Counted from the first letter of the stretch, positions 1 through 10,031 are shown. The stretch: DNA of 59,572 nucleotides from Atopobiaceae bacterium (GCA_017459605.1 JAFUCQ010000011.1:1-59572); one strand, 5' to 3'. Translations and numbers: made by a program. The notes: generated from the sequence alone by a model not told the origin.

Positions 1-146
1 CATACCGCACACTACCGTACCAAACAAATACAAATAATTTGACAAAATAATAGCCCTATTTGGGCTGGTAGACAAGCAAATGTTATGAGGAAATCAAGTC
101 ATACAACTGCGGAAGAACAGCGGTTGCCTAGCCGGCAGCCGCTTTC
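1..146. other. Left edge, non-coding; possible -35 and small hairpin
   Basis: No gene is seen here. A TTGACA hexamer lies at 39-44, but no good -10 follows at 16-18 bases. A short dyad (AGCCC, five-base loop, GGGCT) lies at about 52-66. It may be the leader of the Abi_2 remnant that follows. Confidence 0.2.
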
Positions 147-644
147 TTGTATGACAGGAGCTTAGTGGATAAGCCTTTCCGCTCTATTGATGAGCAAATT
201 GAACTACTGCAATCCCGTGGTATCGAAACTGACGAGAAGACAGGTTCGATTTTGCTGAGGGAAGGCTACTATCAAATCATCAATGGCTATAAGGACCCAT
301 TCATCAACAAAGATGTAACCAAAAAATCGAGAAAAACGTGCTCGACTGTCCCTCTTCTAACCCTCTTGCCCAAGCAGCCTGCGAATCCTGAAAAGCCCGA
401 GCAGCCCGCGAATCCTGAAGAACCCGAGAAGTCCGAGAAGCCCAAGCAGCCTGCGAATCCTGAAAAGCCCGAGAAGCCCGAAAAGCCCGAGAGCCCGCCA
501 ACTAACCCCCGTCCAACCCCACCTGCAAGCTCAGGCAGTCAAAAGCGCGGGCTACATGAGCTGTGGAGAAAATGTGACTCACAGCAAGAAACTGAAAAAA
601 ATTCAAAAACTAGTAGTAAAAAAACCAGCTTTAAGCTAACCTAA
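147..644 (+). pseudogene. Abi_2-family N-terminal fragment joined to a Pro/Glu/Lys repeat tail
   Basis: The first ~50 residues read as the start of an Abi_2 (abortive-infection-like) protein: KPF, then IDEQIELLQSRGI, then YYQIINGYKDPF. The rest of that ~300-residue family is missing. From about residue 70 the frame becomes repeats of NPEKP, EKPEQP and PANPE units like a wall-spanning segment, then a Ser/Lys-rich end. The start is a TTG at 147; a GTG at 165 is an alternative. No convincing ribosome-binding site is seen. The 1918-residue wall protein downstream also contains an NPEKP run near its C-terminus, so this could be debris from recombination between a defence gene and a surface-protein gene. 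It is probably not functional. Confidence 0.5.
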
Positions 645-1014
645 AACAGATTTATGCTGTTTCATGAGATTATGTTGCGTCGACTATAGCCGCAGCAGCT
701 CTAGAGGCAACAAAAAAGCCTCGCAAGCTGCAAAAATCACGGACTCAGCAATACACGAGGCAGGTCGCACATGTGCTGAGATGAGCGACCGAGGATTTAA
801 GCGAGACCTATCAGCAGAGAGGGCAAGGTGATGAGATGAGTGCACATACAAGGCACGAAGTGGCGCATGCGTGGTTAGTGCAAACATGTATGCCCTACAC
901 AGTGCCTTTACCGCGCGGCATTCCAGAATCGCTCGGGCATCTTCTCTGCCAATTGAGAGAATGAACAGGCACTAGGTATCGAACTGAAATAGAAGCACGA
1001 TTTTAGGAGGTATT
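645..1014. other. 370-base intergenic region upstream of the adhesin
   Basis: No supported gene is present; short minus-strand frames look like noise. The only clear element is the strong Shine-Dalgarno sequence AGGAGG at about 1004-1010, just before the GTG start at 1015. A promoter must lie here for the wall-protein gene, but no convincing -35/-10 pair was found. Confidence 0.3.
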
Positions 1015-4000
1015 GTGGAACAATCGAGAAAGACAAGGATCAAGGGGGGGCTGTTCGCCCTGCTCGCCGTGCTTGCCGTCGCGTTTGGGCTGGCGATAGG
1101 TCCACTGAGTGCATCGGCGCAGGATGGTAGTTGGCGGATTAAGGCTGATAAAGATGCCCCGTATACCGATGAGGTAGCATTTTCAATCGATAATAGACCA
1201 GCCTATTGTGCAGAATACAGAGTTGATAAGATTCCAACGATCAACGGCGATATCTACCAGCACCGTTATGATAATGCAAATGACTACGAGGCGAACTCGC
1301 AGGAAAGAGATGAGAGTACTAGCTGGTTAAACGGCGAGAACCATTGGGATAAGATCCGCGCTGTATTATATGCGGGTTATCCACATGATAGGGTAGGAAT
1401 CGGTGCGAGTTATAGGGACACAGCAGCGGCGATTTGGCATTACACTAATGACCACCCTGCTTACCCAGACGACACGAACAAAATGAATCAGCTGATTGAC
1501 TGGGCTGAAGCTCATGCGTCAGAGGTTCCCAGTAGTGCCAAGTTGTATTTCTACACAAAGGACACCGACTATTATCAGTGGCAATCAGTTTTCCAGCTTG
1601 AAGTGGACGATACTCCCACACCCTCCATCACCAACACCACCGCAAGTGCTGGCGATGCGACGGCTACGGAGAGCGCTCCGGCTGCCGTGACGATCCAGCA
1701 GGGTGATCAGCTCATCATTACCGATGCCGTTTATTTCGAGAACCTTGCTGCGGGCACGACCTATGTGATTACGTCGCAGCTGTGGTCGAACGATGAGGTG
1801 CAGCAGACCAAGACTACCGAGGTCACTTCTGCTTCCACGTCTCCTGTGACGGTCACCTTTGATGCTGTGACTCCCACAAACAATCAGCAGTTCAATATCC
1901 GCACCACTCTGAAGGAGCAGGGTGGCGAGCAAGAAATCGTCCACAACGACAGCCGCAATATCATGAGCGAGCGTGTGACGGTCACCGTTGAAGAGCCCCC
2001 GACACCTCCAACTCCCCCCACTCCCAGCAAATCCGAAGTGAGCTTCATTAAGGTTGACGAAAACGGCGACCCAATGGTTGGTGCCATGCTGCATGTGGAA
2101 GATACAAATGGCAACACTGTCGTCGAACAGTGGACGAGCACCACAGAGGCAAAGGTTTGCCAGCTTGCTGCCGGTACGTACTATCCGGTAGAAGACGAAG
2201 CTCCCGAAGGCTACGTAAGGGCAGAGAGAAAGCAATTTACCGTCGAGGCCGGCGAGGTCTACGCTAGCCCCACGAATGGTCAGGTCGGACAGCTCAATAA
2301 CGTTGCTGATACGGGCTTCCTCAGTGATCTTGACTGGAGTGAAGGACATGCAGAGGCAGGTTACGTTCCCTTGAACTGGTCTCCAAAGAAGACAAGCCCA
2401 ATAAGCATTCCGGCTTACTGCATCGACAAGCAGGCCGGATCTCCCGAGGGTGGTCATGTCAACATGAGTGACATGGTTATGCTTGGTAGTATACAAAGCG
2501 ATGCGGTGAAGTATCACCCCAACGACCCCGCTGCAACGGGCACAGCAGACCAAATCCTTCGCATCCTGTTCGTTGGCGCGTCGGGCGACGGCAAGAATTA
2601 CAGTGCCGACCTTGGCGAGGCGAGTGCACAGCGCACCAATCTTATGAAGCGCGGTACGCAACTCGCTATTTGGAAAATCACGAACAACGTTGATCCTGTA
2701 TATCGCGCAGACGATACTGATGCTTTCAAGGCATATGTGAACAAGCTCATTGCTGCTGCAGACGATACAAGCATCGTGCTTCCAGAGAGGTATGAGGCGC
2801 GTATCGGCTATGAAGGAGCAGAGGGAAACAACCAGCCTGTCGTCGTTGCAACTTTCCCAAGTGGCACTTCCTCTTCAAGCAGTACTCCCGTTGAGGTAAG
2901 CCTGGCCAATCAGCCAGAAAAGATTTCCATTACCGCTACCAAGAAGTGGGTCGACACCGATGGAGAAACGGCTGTTAATGCACCTGAAGGCGCATCCGTG
3001 CGCTTCGAGCTTTACAAGAAGGTTGGAGCCGAAGATGTGTATGTAGACGGCGCAACCCTCAGCCAGAGCTATGGTTGGACAGTTACGTTTAGGGACCTTC
3101 CCAAGGCAAATGCAAATGGTCTGATTACTTATACTGTCAGAGAGAGTGCGTTTACTGGCGAGGGCTTTACCAAAGGTAGCGTCACGGGCGATGCCGAAAA
3201 CGGCTTTGTCGTGACCAACATCAAGAATGCTCCTCAGACCACGAGCATTTCCGTAATCAAAGCATGGTCTGACAACAACAACCAAGATGGCATTCGACCG
3301 GCAAGCGTTACCGTGCGCCTGCTCGCCAACGACGACCCGACCGGCGCCACCCTCGTGCTCAACGAGGCCAACGGCTGGCAGGGCTCCTTCGCAGACCTGC
3401 CTATGACCGACGATCAGGGCAACGCGATCACTTACAAGGTCACCGAGGACGCCGTCTCCGGGTACTCCATGACCAGCGCGGTTGAGGGCACGGCTGTAAC
3501 CATCACCAACACCCACACGCCCGAGACCATCACGGTCTCTGGCTCCAAGACCTGGTCTGACTCCGCCAACCAAGACGGCAGGCGCCCGGCGTCCATCACC
3601 ATCCGCTTGCATGCAGACGGCACCGAGGTCGACTCCAAAACCGTGACTTCCGCCGACCAGTGGAGCTGGAGCTTCACCGGTCTTCCCAGGTACGCGGGCG
3701 GCAACGAGATCGTCTACACCATCACCGAGGATGCCGTAGACGACTACTCGAGCGAGGTTAGGGGCTACAACGTCAACAACACCTACACCCCAGGCAAGAC
3801 CAGCCTGAGCGTAGAGAAGGTTTGGAACGACGCAAACGACCAGGACGGCATCCGTCCTGCATCCGTCACAATCAGGCTTCTCGCCGATGGCGCCGACACG
3901 GGCAAAACCGTAACGCTGAACGAGTCCAACAACTGGGAAGCTACTTTCTCAGGCTTGGATGAGTACAACAACGGTCAGCGAATCGTCTACACGGTGGCAG

Positions 4001-6771
4001 AAGACGCACCGGCCGGCTACACCGTTAGCATCACCGGTGACGCAAGAACGGGCTTCACGGTAACCAACACCCACACGCCCGAGGAGCCACAGGAGTTCCC
4101 CGTCTCCATCAACAAGACCGACCTTGGTGGCACGGAACTTGAGGGCGCTCAGATTGTGGTCTACGACGCAGACGGCAACACAATTGCTAGCTGGACTTCT
4201 GCAGCAGGCGAGACCTGTGACCTCAACCTCACTGCAGGTACCTATTCCTTCAAGGAGACCGTGGCTCCCGCAGGCTATCAGCAAGTGACCACGGAGATTT
4301 TCTTCACCGTTGACGCTGAGGGCAATGTTACCGTCACCACTACCACCGTCGACAACGGCGGCGAGGTCAGCGTAACAGAAGGCATCATCACCTTGGCCGA
4401 CGCTCCTGTTCCCGAGGAGCCACAGGATGTAACCATTAACATCTCCAAGACTGACATGGACGGCGTCGAGGTTTCAGGTGCACATATTGTGGTCAGAGAC
4501 TCCGAAGGCAACGTTGTTGAGGAGTGGGACTCCACAACCGAGACCCACGCTGTAACCGTACAGCCTGGCGACTACACCCTTGAAGAGACAGTGGCTCCCA
4601 CTGGCTTCAAGAGGGTAGAGACCACCATCAGCTTCACCGTGGCAGAAGACGGCTCCGTTACCGTGAACACCACCGAGGTTGTCAATGGTCTGGTCGAGGT
4701 TGCCGCGGACGGCACCCTCATCCTCAAAGATGAGCCTGAAGCTCCCGAGAACCCCTACGTCCAGATTCGCAAGACCGACGCGGCTAGCACAGAAGAGCTT
4801 GCAGGCGCCAAGCTCACCTTAACTGACGCTGAGGGCAATGTCGTCGACTCGTGGACCAGCGATGGTTCCGCGCACGTCATCCAGCTTGCACCTGGTACCT
4901 ACACCCTGACCGAGGATCAGGCTCCTGTTGGCTACAACATCGCTGAGTCCATCACCTTCCAAGTAGATGAGAACGGTGTTGTGGGCGAGCCTGTCGAGAT
5001 GAAAGACGCTCCTTACGTTGAGGTCAGCTTCACCAAGAAAGCTCTGGGTGGAGACGAGCTTGAGGGTGCCACAATTCAAATCCTCGACAAGGATGGCAAT
5101 GTTGTTGAGCAGTGGACCTCAACCACAGAGCCGCACAGGATTTCACTTCCCGATGGAAACTACGTCATGCACGAAGAAGCTGCACCAGAGGGCTACTACG
5201 TAGCTACCGACATTCCATTTACCGTCAAGTCTGGTGATGCTAGCGCTACCACCTCTGTCAACATGGATGACAGGCGTTGGGGTGAAGTCACTATCTCCAA
5301 GACCGACGCTGCTACGAGCGAAGAGCTGCCCGGTGCCACCCTCATTATCAAGAAGGGTGACACCGAGATTGCCAGGTGGGAATCCACCACCGAGCCGCAC
5401 AAGATTCGCCTCGAGGCCGGCACCTACACCCTCACCGAGATTACGGCACCTAACGGTTACAACGTAGCCGAGACCATCACCTTTGAGGTCAACGAAGACG
5501 GCCTTGTCGAGGGCGAAAAGGTTGAGATGAAAGATCACCCCTACACTGAGGTCACCTTCACCAAGAGCGACCTTGGCGGCAAAGAGGTCGTAGGTGCCAA
5601 GATTCAAATCCTCCAGGACGGCAAAGTTATCGATGAGTGGACCTCGACCACTGAAGCCCACAAGATTGAGCTTCCTGATGGCAACTATGTCATGCACGAG
5701 GAGGCTGCACCTCACGGCTACTTCGTCGCTACCGACATTCCATTCACCGTCAAGGCTGGCTCTGCTACCAACACCACTAAGGTAAACATGACCGACGACG
5801 CTTGGCCTACCGTTGAGATTTCAAAGACGAGCACCACTGATACCGCAGAGCTTCCTGGCGCTAAGCTCATCATTACCAAGAAGGGTACGGATGAGGTTGT
5901 TGCTCAGCACACCTCAACGAATGAGCCTTGGAAGATTCAGCTTGAGCCAGGCGAGTACACCCTCACCGAGGTCACTGCTCCCAATGGCTATCAAGTGGCT
6001 GAGTCCATCGACTTTACGGTTGACGTGAATGGTCTTGTTGGCTCTGATAAGGTTCACATGCAGGATGCTCCTGTGCCTCCCGAGGAGCCAGACGAGGGCG
6101 AGCCTGACAATCCCAACAAGCCGAGCCGCACAACCAAGACCGGTAACTTCGACTTCATCTTCAACAAACTCCTTGATGGCAAGGCTGCTACCAGCGCTGG
6201 TCAGTTCAGCTTCGATCTTATCGGCACGGGTCTGGCCGACGGCATCAACCTCAGCGCCACCAACGACGCTCAGGGCCGCATCGTCTTTAAGGACCTCGGC
6301 CTCAAGCTCACCCAGCCTGGACACTATACCTTCACACTCAGTGAGATTGTTCCTGAAGACACCAAGGGCATCGTGTATGACAAGGCCGTCTACACTTTGC
6401 ATGTCAATGTGTATCGCAGGGGCGGCGAGCTCAATTATGAGTGCTGGGTAACCACGGACAAGGATGTCGAGCTCGAGCTTATCGACTACAAGTTCGAGAA
6501 CACTACCGAACCCGAAGAGCCAACGGATACTCCCAATCCCGAGAAGCCCAACAACGACACTCCCGCTAACCCGAACCAACAGAACAACACCAATCCTGGT
6601 AACGTTACGAGTGGCTCAAGCTACAACACCGCCACTAGAACTGCTACCACCGGCGCTGCCCGTACCGCAACCGCCAAGACCGGTGACGCAACGAATCTCG
6701 CTCTTATGGGTGGCATGCTTGCTGCAGGTCTGCTGGTACTGGTAGCAGCACGTAAGGTTCGTGAGAACTAG
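1015..6771 (+). CDS. Large wall-anchored adhesin with two thioester-type domains and Cna-B/SpaA stalk
   Basis: A 1918-residue surface protein starting at GTG with AGGAGG upstream. Residues 1-36 form a signal peptide ending near ASA. A thioester-type fold follows, with Cys65, but the TQxAIW motif reads TAAAIW (Ala137 replaces the bond-forming Gln). Next come a VaFE/T-Q-like Ig domain (about 195-325) and one SpaA-like domain. A second thioester domain keeps Cys469 and TQLAIW (Gln549). The stalk has about four Cna-B domains (KxWxD starts, 640-1020) and about seven SpaA-like domains with alternating sequence types (1025-1690). It ends in a FctA-like pilin isopeptide domain (about 1705-1830), a Pro/Asn/Thr-rich wall segment, a TAKTGD sorting motif near 1886, a hydrophobic stretch and a basic tail. 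Known thioester domains bind host surfaces covalently, and a similar role is inferred here. The sorting motif differs from LPXTG, so a sortase of other specificity is likely. The gene appears monocistronic. Confidence 0.9.
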   Translation: MEQSRKTRIKGGLFALLAVLAVAFGLAIGPLSASAQDGSWRIKADKDAPYTDEVAFSIDNRPAYCAEYRVDKIPTINGDIYQHRYDNANDYEANSQERDESTSWLNGENHWDKIRAVLYAGYPHDRVGIGASYRDTAAAIWHYTNDHPAYPDDTNKMNQLIDWAEAHASEVPSSAKLYFYTKDTDYYQWQSVFQLEVDDTPTPSITNTTASAGDATATESAPAAVTIQQGDQLIITDAVYFENLAAGTTYVITSQLWSNDEVQQTKTTEVTSASTSPVTVTFDAVTPTNNQQFNIRTTLKEQGGEQEIVHNDSRNIMSERVTVTVEEPPTPPTPPTPSKSEVSFIKVDENGDPMVGAMLHVEDTNGNTVVEQWTSTTEAKVCQLAAGTYYPVEDEAPEGYVRAERKQFTVEAGEVYASPTNGQVGQLNNVADTGFLSDLDWSEGHAEAGYVPLNWSPKKTSPISIPAYCIDKQAGSPEGGHVNMSDMVMLGSIQSDAVKYHPNDPAATGTADQILRILFVGASGDGKNYSADLGEASAQRTNLMKRGTQLAIWKITNNVDPVYRADDTDAFKAYVNKLIAAADDTSIVLPERYEARIGYEGAEGNNQPVVVATFPSGTSSSSSTPVEVSLANQPEKISITATKKWVDTDGETAVNAPEGASVRFELYKKVGAEDVYVDGATLSQSYGWTVTFRDLPKANANGLITYTVRESAFTGEGFTKGSVTGDAENGFVVTNIKNAPQTTSISVIKAWSDNNNQDGIRPASVTVRLLANDDPTGATLVLNEANGWQGSFADLPMTDDQGNAITYKVTEDAVSGYSMTSAVEGTAVTITNTHTPETITVSGSKTWSDSANQDGRRPASITIRLHADGTEVDSKTVTSADQWSWSFTGLPRYAGGNEIVYTITEDAVDDYSSEVRGYNVNNTYTPGKTSLSVEKVWNDANDQDGIRPASVTIRLLADGADTGKTVTLNESNNWEATFSGLDEYNNGQRIVYTVAEDAPAGYTVSITGDARTGFTVTNTHTPEEPQEFPVSINKTDLGGTELEGAQIVVYDADGNTIASWTSAAGETCDLNLTAGTYSFKETVAPAGYQQVTTEIFFTVDAEGNVTVTTTTVDNGGEVSVTEGIITLADAPVPEEPQDVTINISKTDMDGVEVSGAHIVVRDSEGNVVEEWDSTTETHAVTVQPGDYTLEETVAPTGFKRVETTISFTVAEDGSVTVNTTEVVNGLVEVAADGTLILKDEPEAPENPYVQIRKTDAASTEELAGAKLTLTDAEGNVVDSWTSDGSAHVIQLAPGTYTLTEDQAPVGYNIAESITFQVDENGVVGEPVEMKDAPYVEVSFTKKALGGDELEGATIQILDKDGNVVEQWTSTTEPHRISLPDGNYVMHEEAAPEGYYVATDIPFTVKSGDASATTSVNMDDRRWGEVTISKTDAATSEELPGATLIIKKGDTEIARWESTTEPHKIRLEAGTYTLTEITAPNGYNVAETITFEVNEDGLVEGEKVEMKDHPYTEVTFTKSDLGGKEVVGAKIQILQDGKVIDEWTSTTEAHKIELPDGNYVMHEEAAPHGYFVATDIPFTVKAGSATNTTKVNMTDDAWPTVEISKTSTTDTAELPGAKLIITKKGTDEVVAQHTSTNEPWKIQLEPGEYTLTEVTAPNGYQVAESIDFTVDVNGLVGSDKVHMQDAPVPPEEPDEGEPDNPNKPSRTTKTGNFDFIFNKLLDGKAATSAGQFSFDLIGTGLADGINLSATNDAQGRIVFKDLGLKLTQPGHYTFTLSEIVPEDTKGIVYDKAVYTLHVNVYRRGGELNYECWVTTDKDVELELIDYKFENTTEPEEPTDTPNPEKPNNDTPANPNQQNNTNPGNVTSGSSYNTATRTATTGAARTATAKTGDATNLALMGGMLAAGLLVLVAARKVREN

Positions 6772-6784
6772 GAACGTACACACA

Positions 6785-6812
6785 GAAACGGAGGTCTTAT
6801 AGAGCCTCCGTT
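6785..6812 (+). terminator. Hairpin after adhesin gene
   Basis: ACGGAGG and CCTCCGT pair across a ten-base loop, 14 bases after the adhesin stop. The T-run is weak, so this may be an auxiliary terminator. Confidence 0.5.
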
Positions 6813-6851
6813 CCTCTAAGGCCTAGCAGACGCACAGAGGCTCTACACCAA

Positions 6852-6887
6852 AAGGGCACCTCGCATATCGCGGGGTGCCCTTTTTTG
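6852..6887 (+). terminator. Rho-independent terminator of adhesin gene
   Basis: GGGCACC and GGTGCCC form the core stem, extended by TCGC/GCGG, with a short AT loop and a TTTTTT run. It lies in the gap between convergent genes and may act mainly on the plus strand. Confidence 0.8.
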
Positions 6888-6907
6888 AAGTTGGTATGAT
6901 GTATGAG

Positions 6908-7834
6908 CTACGACTCTGTATCCAATTGCTCTATGAGTTTGAGAATGCCAGGGCGGTCTGCGAGAGGAATCTGAAGCGCCTCGAGGGCGGCATCTCTATC
7001 AAGCCCAAGTGTTTGTATGAGGCTTAGCACAGACTGTGCAGTTGCTTCAGCCCGGCCTTCAGCCCGGCCTTCAGCTCGGCCTTCAGCCCGGCCCTCAGCA
7101 CGACCCTCGGCTAATCCCTGAACACGACCTTCAGCACGACCCTCCTCCAGCCCCTCTTCTCGAGCCTTTTTTCCTGCTATCCTCGCTCGGTAGGCAATCT
7201 CTTGTTCTACTAACATGGCTGTCCTCCTTACGGTGGGATCGAGAGCAAGCATCTGAACCTTAGCGTCAACTTGATTTACAAAGCTATCCGCACTATCAGA
7301 CTCGGGCGTAGCACCTCCTACATATTCCAAGAAAGCCTTGAGTTCGGGAGCTTCGTTGCCTTCCCCCTTGCTTGACAGCAGTATAGCTTGTCTACCTATG
7401 GCATAGGGCTCATTATCTTCAACTGAATAATCGGCAATGGTTGTGCGCATACGACCCTTACCAGTAGGGTCAAAGTTGCATATAAAGATGACGTAGGCAT
7501 CAGGAAGTTCTTCAAAGTCCTTACCTTCTGAGAGCTCAGAGCTATCGAGGCTAGACTCATAAAAACGGATTCGCTTAGCGAGATGTTCTTCTTTTGCCGC
7601 CTGCATTTCAACGTCATAGGCAGTTTCATTTTCGTCTTTTACAAAAACATCAAAGCGAACGCCTCGCAAGGCCGGGGCTTCTTTTATGCTGTGCTCGGTA
7701 TGAATAACCTCTACCTTTTTAATCTCTACACCAAATACAAGTTCTAAGAACTGCTTGGCTATCGTCTCGTCTTCAAAGACTGAGGTAAAGATGACGCTAT
7801 TGGTAATACTTAAGGGGTGGGGCTGTGTGCTCAT
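6908..7834 (-). CDS. Rpn-family PD-(D/E)XK nuclease/putative transposase protein
   Basis: A 308-residue protein of the PD-(D/E)XK family often labelled transposase or invertase (PDDEXK_2, Rpn-like). The N-terminus has the usual NSVIFTSVFEDE start, followed by VRFDVFVKDENETAYDVEMQ, which carries the nuclease-type acidic residue and E-x-Q core. The C-terminal third holds tandem AEGR/EEGR repeats (about 225-265), seen as 12-base DNA repeats, as in many members. The ATG at 7834 has AAAGGAG seven bases upstream. Members nick DNA and promote RecA-independent recombination in Escherichia coli; here the activity is inferred. It stands alone, convergent with the adhesin gene. Confidence 0.8.
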   Translation of the reverse strand: MSTQPHPLSITNSVIFTSVFEDETIAKQFLELVFGVEIKKVEVIHTEHSIKEAPALRGVRFDVFVKDENETAYDVEMQAAKEEHLAKRIRFYESSLDSSELSEGKDFEELPDAYVIFICNFDPTGKGRMRTTIADYSVEDNEPYAIGRQAILLSSKGEGNEAPELKAFLEYVGGATPESDSADSFVNQVDAKVQMLALDPTVRRTAMLVEQEIAYRARIAGKKAREEGLEEGRAEGRVQGLAEGRAEGRAEGRAEGRAEGRAEATAQSVLSLIQTLGLDRDAALEALQIPLADRPGILKLIEQLDTES

Positions 7835-7943
7835 GTACCAACTCCTTTATAGAACTCAAAATGTGCAATGTGCAGCTTCTAAGTCTACGAATGGGACCTA
7901 ACAAAAATTCCCCTTGTAATAACAAGAATCTAACAAAAAGTTT

Positions 7944-8300
7944 TCAACATTCTTCACATCTCAACATTGATGCTGCTAGATAGGCCTGTTTTTGTGAAGA
8001 CAAACCATCGTCACATGTTTTTTGCCCAAATTTGGGATTTGGAGAATCCAGAAAGCGCACACAACTGTCGAAGATACGGTCTAAGTCGTCACGCAGTCTC
8101 ACGCCATGGCGTTTGACCACATCATCGAGGTAGACCTTGGCCACGAAGTTCTGTAGATACGAACCTCGTCGTCGCAACCTCGGAAGCAGATTCTTGTTGA
8201 AATGGCTATAGATAGAACAGAGGAGCGGATATATGTAACTAGTAATAGTTGCTATATCTTTTGGGGCTTGATTGACACGAAATTTCAACGTTTGTGACAC
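7944..8300 (-). CDS. Weak hypothetical ORF, start overlapping an inverted repeat
   Basis: A 118-residue frame rich in basic and Cys residues that I do not recognise. Its only start (GTG at 8300) lies inside the terminal repeat of a 152-bp dispersed element, and no ribosome-binding site is evident. It could be a C-terminal remnant of a gene interrupted by that element, or not a gene at all. Confidence 0.25.
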   Translation of the reverse strand: MSQTLKFRVNQAPKDIATITSYIYPLLCSIYSHFNKNLLPRLRRRGSYLQNFVAKVYLDDVVKRHGVRLRDDLDRIFDSCVRFLDSPNPKFGQKTCDDGLSSQKQAYLAASMLRCEEC

Positions 8301-8446
8301 TTTTTTACGATTTTCTGGGTTTTTAGGGTGTCATTTCGCTATCCGGGAAACACAGCACTTGTATCGCCGCAGGTAGATGGCAGTCCCTAAATAAAGGATA
8401 CTTCAACGGACTCATCTGAAACCAAGAAAATCGTAAAAAAGTGTCA
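8295..8446. repeat. 152-bp inverted-repeat element, copy 1 (MITE-like)
   Basis: The element begins TGACACTTTTTTACGATTTT and ends with the inverse sequence ending AAAAAAGTGTCA, giving terminal inverted repeats of about 20 bases. A second copy of exactly 152 bases lies at 33922-34073. The two share the ends and an inner block (CCGGGAAACACAGCAC), while the middle has diverged. It has no coding capacity. Paired copies with conserved ends suggest a small non-autonomous transposable element, but no clear target-site duplication is seen. Confidence 0.7.
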
Positions 8447-8596
8447 CAAAACGCCTAATTTACTGTCAATAGATTAGTGGACTGTCGCTCGGGTCTAACA
8501 TGGACATGCGCAACGGTGCATGCCGTTACCCTTACTGAGCGAGGCTCTTTCGACGGGTTGTATTTTCACCTCATTTTCGTGTGCGGTATGGTGTTT

Positions 8597-8684
8597 CGTG
8601 GCAAAGGGGTTTTGTGAGTATGGGTTAGATGTGCCTCAACTATGTCCTGTTCTTTTGCATTCGAGACTTCTGCTAATTTGTGTC
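8597..8684. repeat. 88-bp direct repeat, copy 1
   Basis: Runs from CGTGGCAA to GCTAATTTGTGTC and matches 11073-11160 over its whole length with roughly ten differences. The shared core includes TATGGGTTAGATGTGCC and TTCTTTTGCATTCG. It abuts the 3' end of the broken nuclease gene. The two copies bracket the 8.7-11.0 kb segment. Confidence 0.65.
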
Positions 8685-8690
8685 ACTAAC

Positions 8691-9918
8691 TTACAGCAGC
8701 ACGCACTCGATCTCACAGCTGTGCTCGCAGCTCTCTGAGTCATATGTAATACCAACAAGCACACACTCTCCTTCAAGCTCAGCGAGGGCTGCTGGATAAT
8801 TGCGAGAGCGGATTTGGCCTAATGCAGCATTAACAGGTTGGTTCCATTTTAGCTCCACGACTAATGGAGGCAGGGAGCTTCCACTTCGTGGTATGAATAC
8901 AAGATCGGCGTATCCTCTACCACCTGGGAGCTCGTCAATGCGCAAATAGTCGTCTATCGACCAAATATAAGCAAGCTTTACCGCAGCTCTCAGTGCTTGC
9001 TCTGAGTTGTAGTAATGCGGACCAGCTGCAGAGTTGTGCGCCCTCTCAATAGCATCTGCCACATACTCTGTATCCCCTTCAAACGTGCGTCTTTGCAGCT
9101 CCCGACTATCGTGAACCAAACGCGCCAGATGGGGGCGAGCGCCCGCCTCGATAGCATTTCCAAACTCGCGACGAATCTCTTCGTTGGGGATAAACACTGT
9201 ACGCTCAACTTGGTCATACCCAAGATATCCCAGGTGGACAAGTAAGGCATAAACATCGTCTTTGGATTTGAACTCGGTCATGCTGTTTTCAAAAAGACCA
9301 ACATTGGTGGGGATGTGAGCACCGTCGAGCATAACAACCAAGTCTCGTGCAATCCCGTCAAAGTCCATGTCAATGTAAACAGACAGTGCCTCGTACGTTT
9401 CAGTAGAGGTCCAAAAACTTGAGTAGCTCTTCTCCGCGATAGCCCCAGCCACGCTTCGGGGGTTGTATACATGGATGCGCTCTTCGCCCAACAGATAGCC
9501 GTCATACCAATAGGCCATCTCTGAATAGTCCATACCAAAGCGTTTGCATAAGCGTTCAACATCATCGGCATTGAAGCCAAATAAACGTGTGAGGGTCTTT
9601 GGACTCGTCACAGTGTACTCGGTAAAGATATTGAGCGCAGAGTGATGCGCGTTGAGATGTGTTTCAAACGACGGGTCACGCGAGATATCGAGCCCCTCGA
9701 ACAAAGCTCGAGAGTCACAACCTTTGCTGTAGTAGGCAACTAACATATCGGCGTCTACCGACTTACCAAAGCGACGGGGTCTCGATACGCAGGTAAATGC
9801 CTCAGCTAAACCCGATGCGTTCGTTGATAAATGAAGCGAGCCCCGTTTTGTCGACATAAAACCTGCCGTTCAAAACAGATTGAAACATCCTGTTACCCGG
9901 ATTGAGAAATAAGCCCAT
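8691..9918 (-). pseudogene. Broken AAA-ATPase-like / PD-(D/E)XK protein gene
   Basis: The family (AAA-ATPase_like plus PDDEXK_9) normally starts MGIYLNPGN..., then a VDKT block, then CVSRPRRFGKS. Here the start ATG at 9918 gives MGLFLNPGN and FYVDKTGLASFINERIG, then a TGA at 9802-9804. The following CVSRPRRFGKS block is in another frame, so one indel near 9804 separates them. Inside the long frame, SFETHLN runs straight into HSALNIFTEY. In full-length relatives about 100 residues, including the acidic ATPase motif, lie between. The C-terminal nuclease core is present: YADLVFIP, then VVELKW. The result is about 410 residues rather than about 520. Two independent lesions make it very likely dead. 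Confidence 0.7.
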
Positions 9919-10031
9919 GGCAACCACCTCAGTTCGCGTGTGATGTGCTTCTATTATACTTTGTTCTTCATGCCTTCTTTGAGCATGTTATAAAGGCGCA
10001 TGTCTACAGGTTGGGCGTGGCTCTGAATCAC

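Noticed and set aside
1585-2661. 358-residue minus-strand ORF inside the adhesin gene
   Set aside because: It is antisense to a clear Ig/thioester-domain protein with a signal peptide and has no family features or ribosome-binding site.
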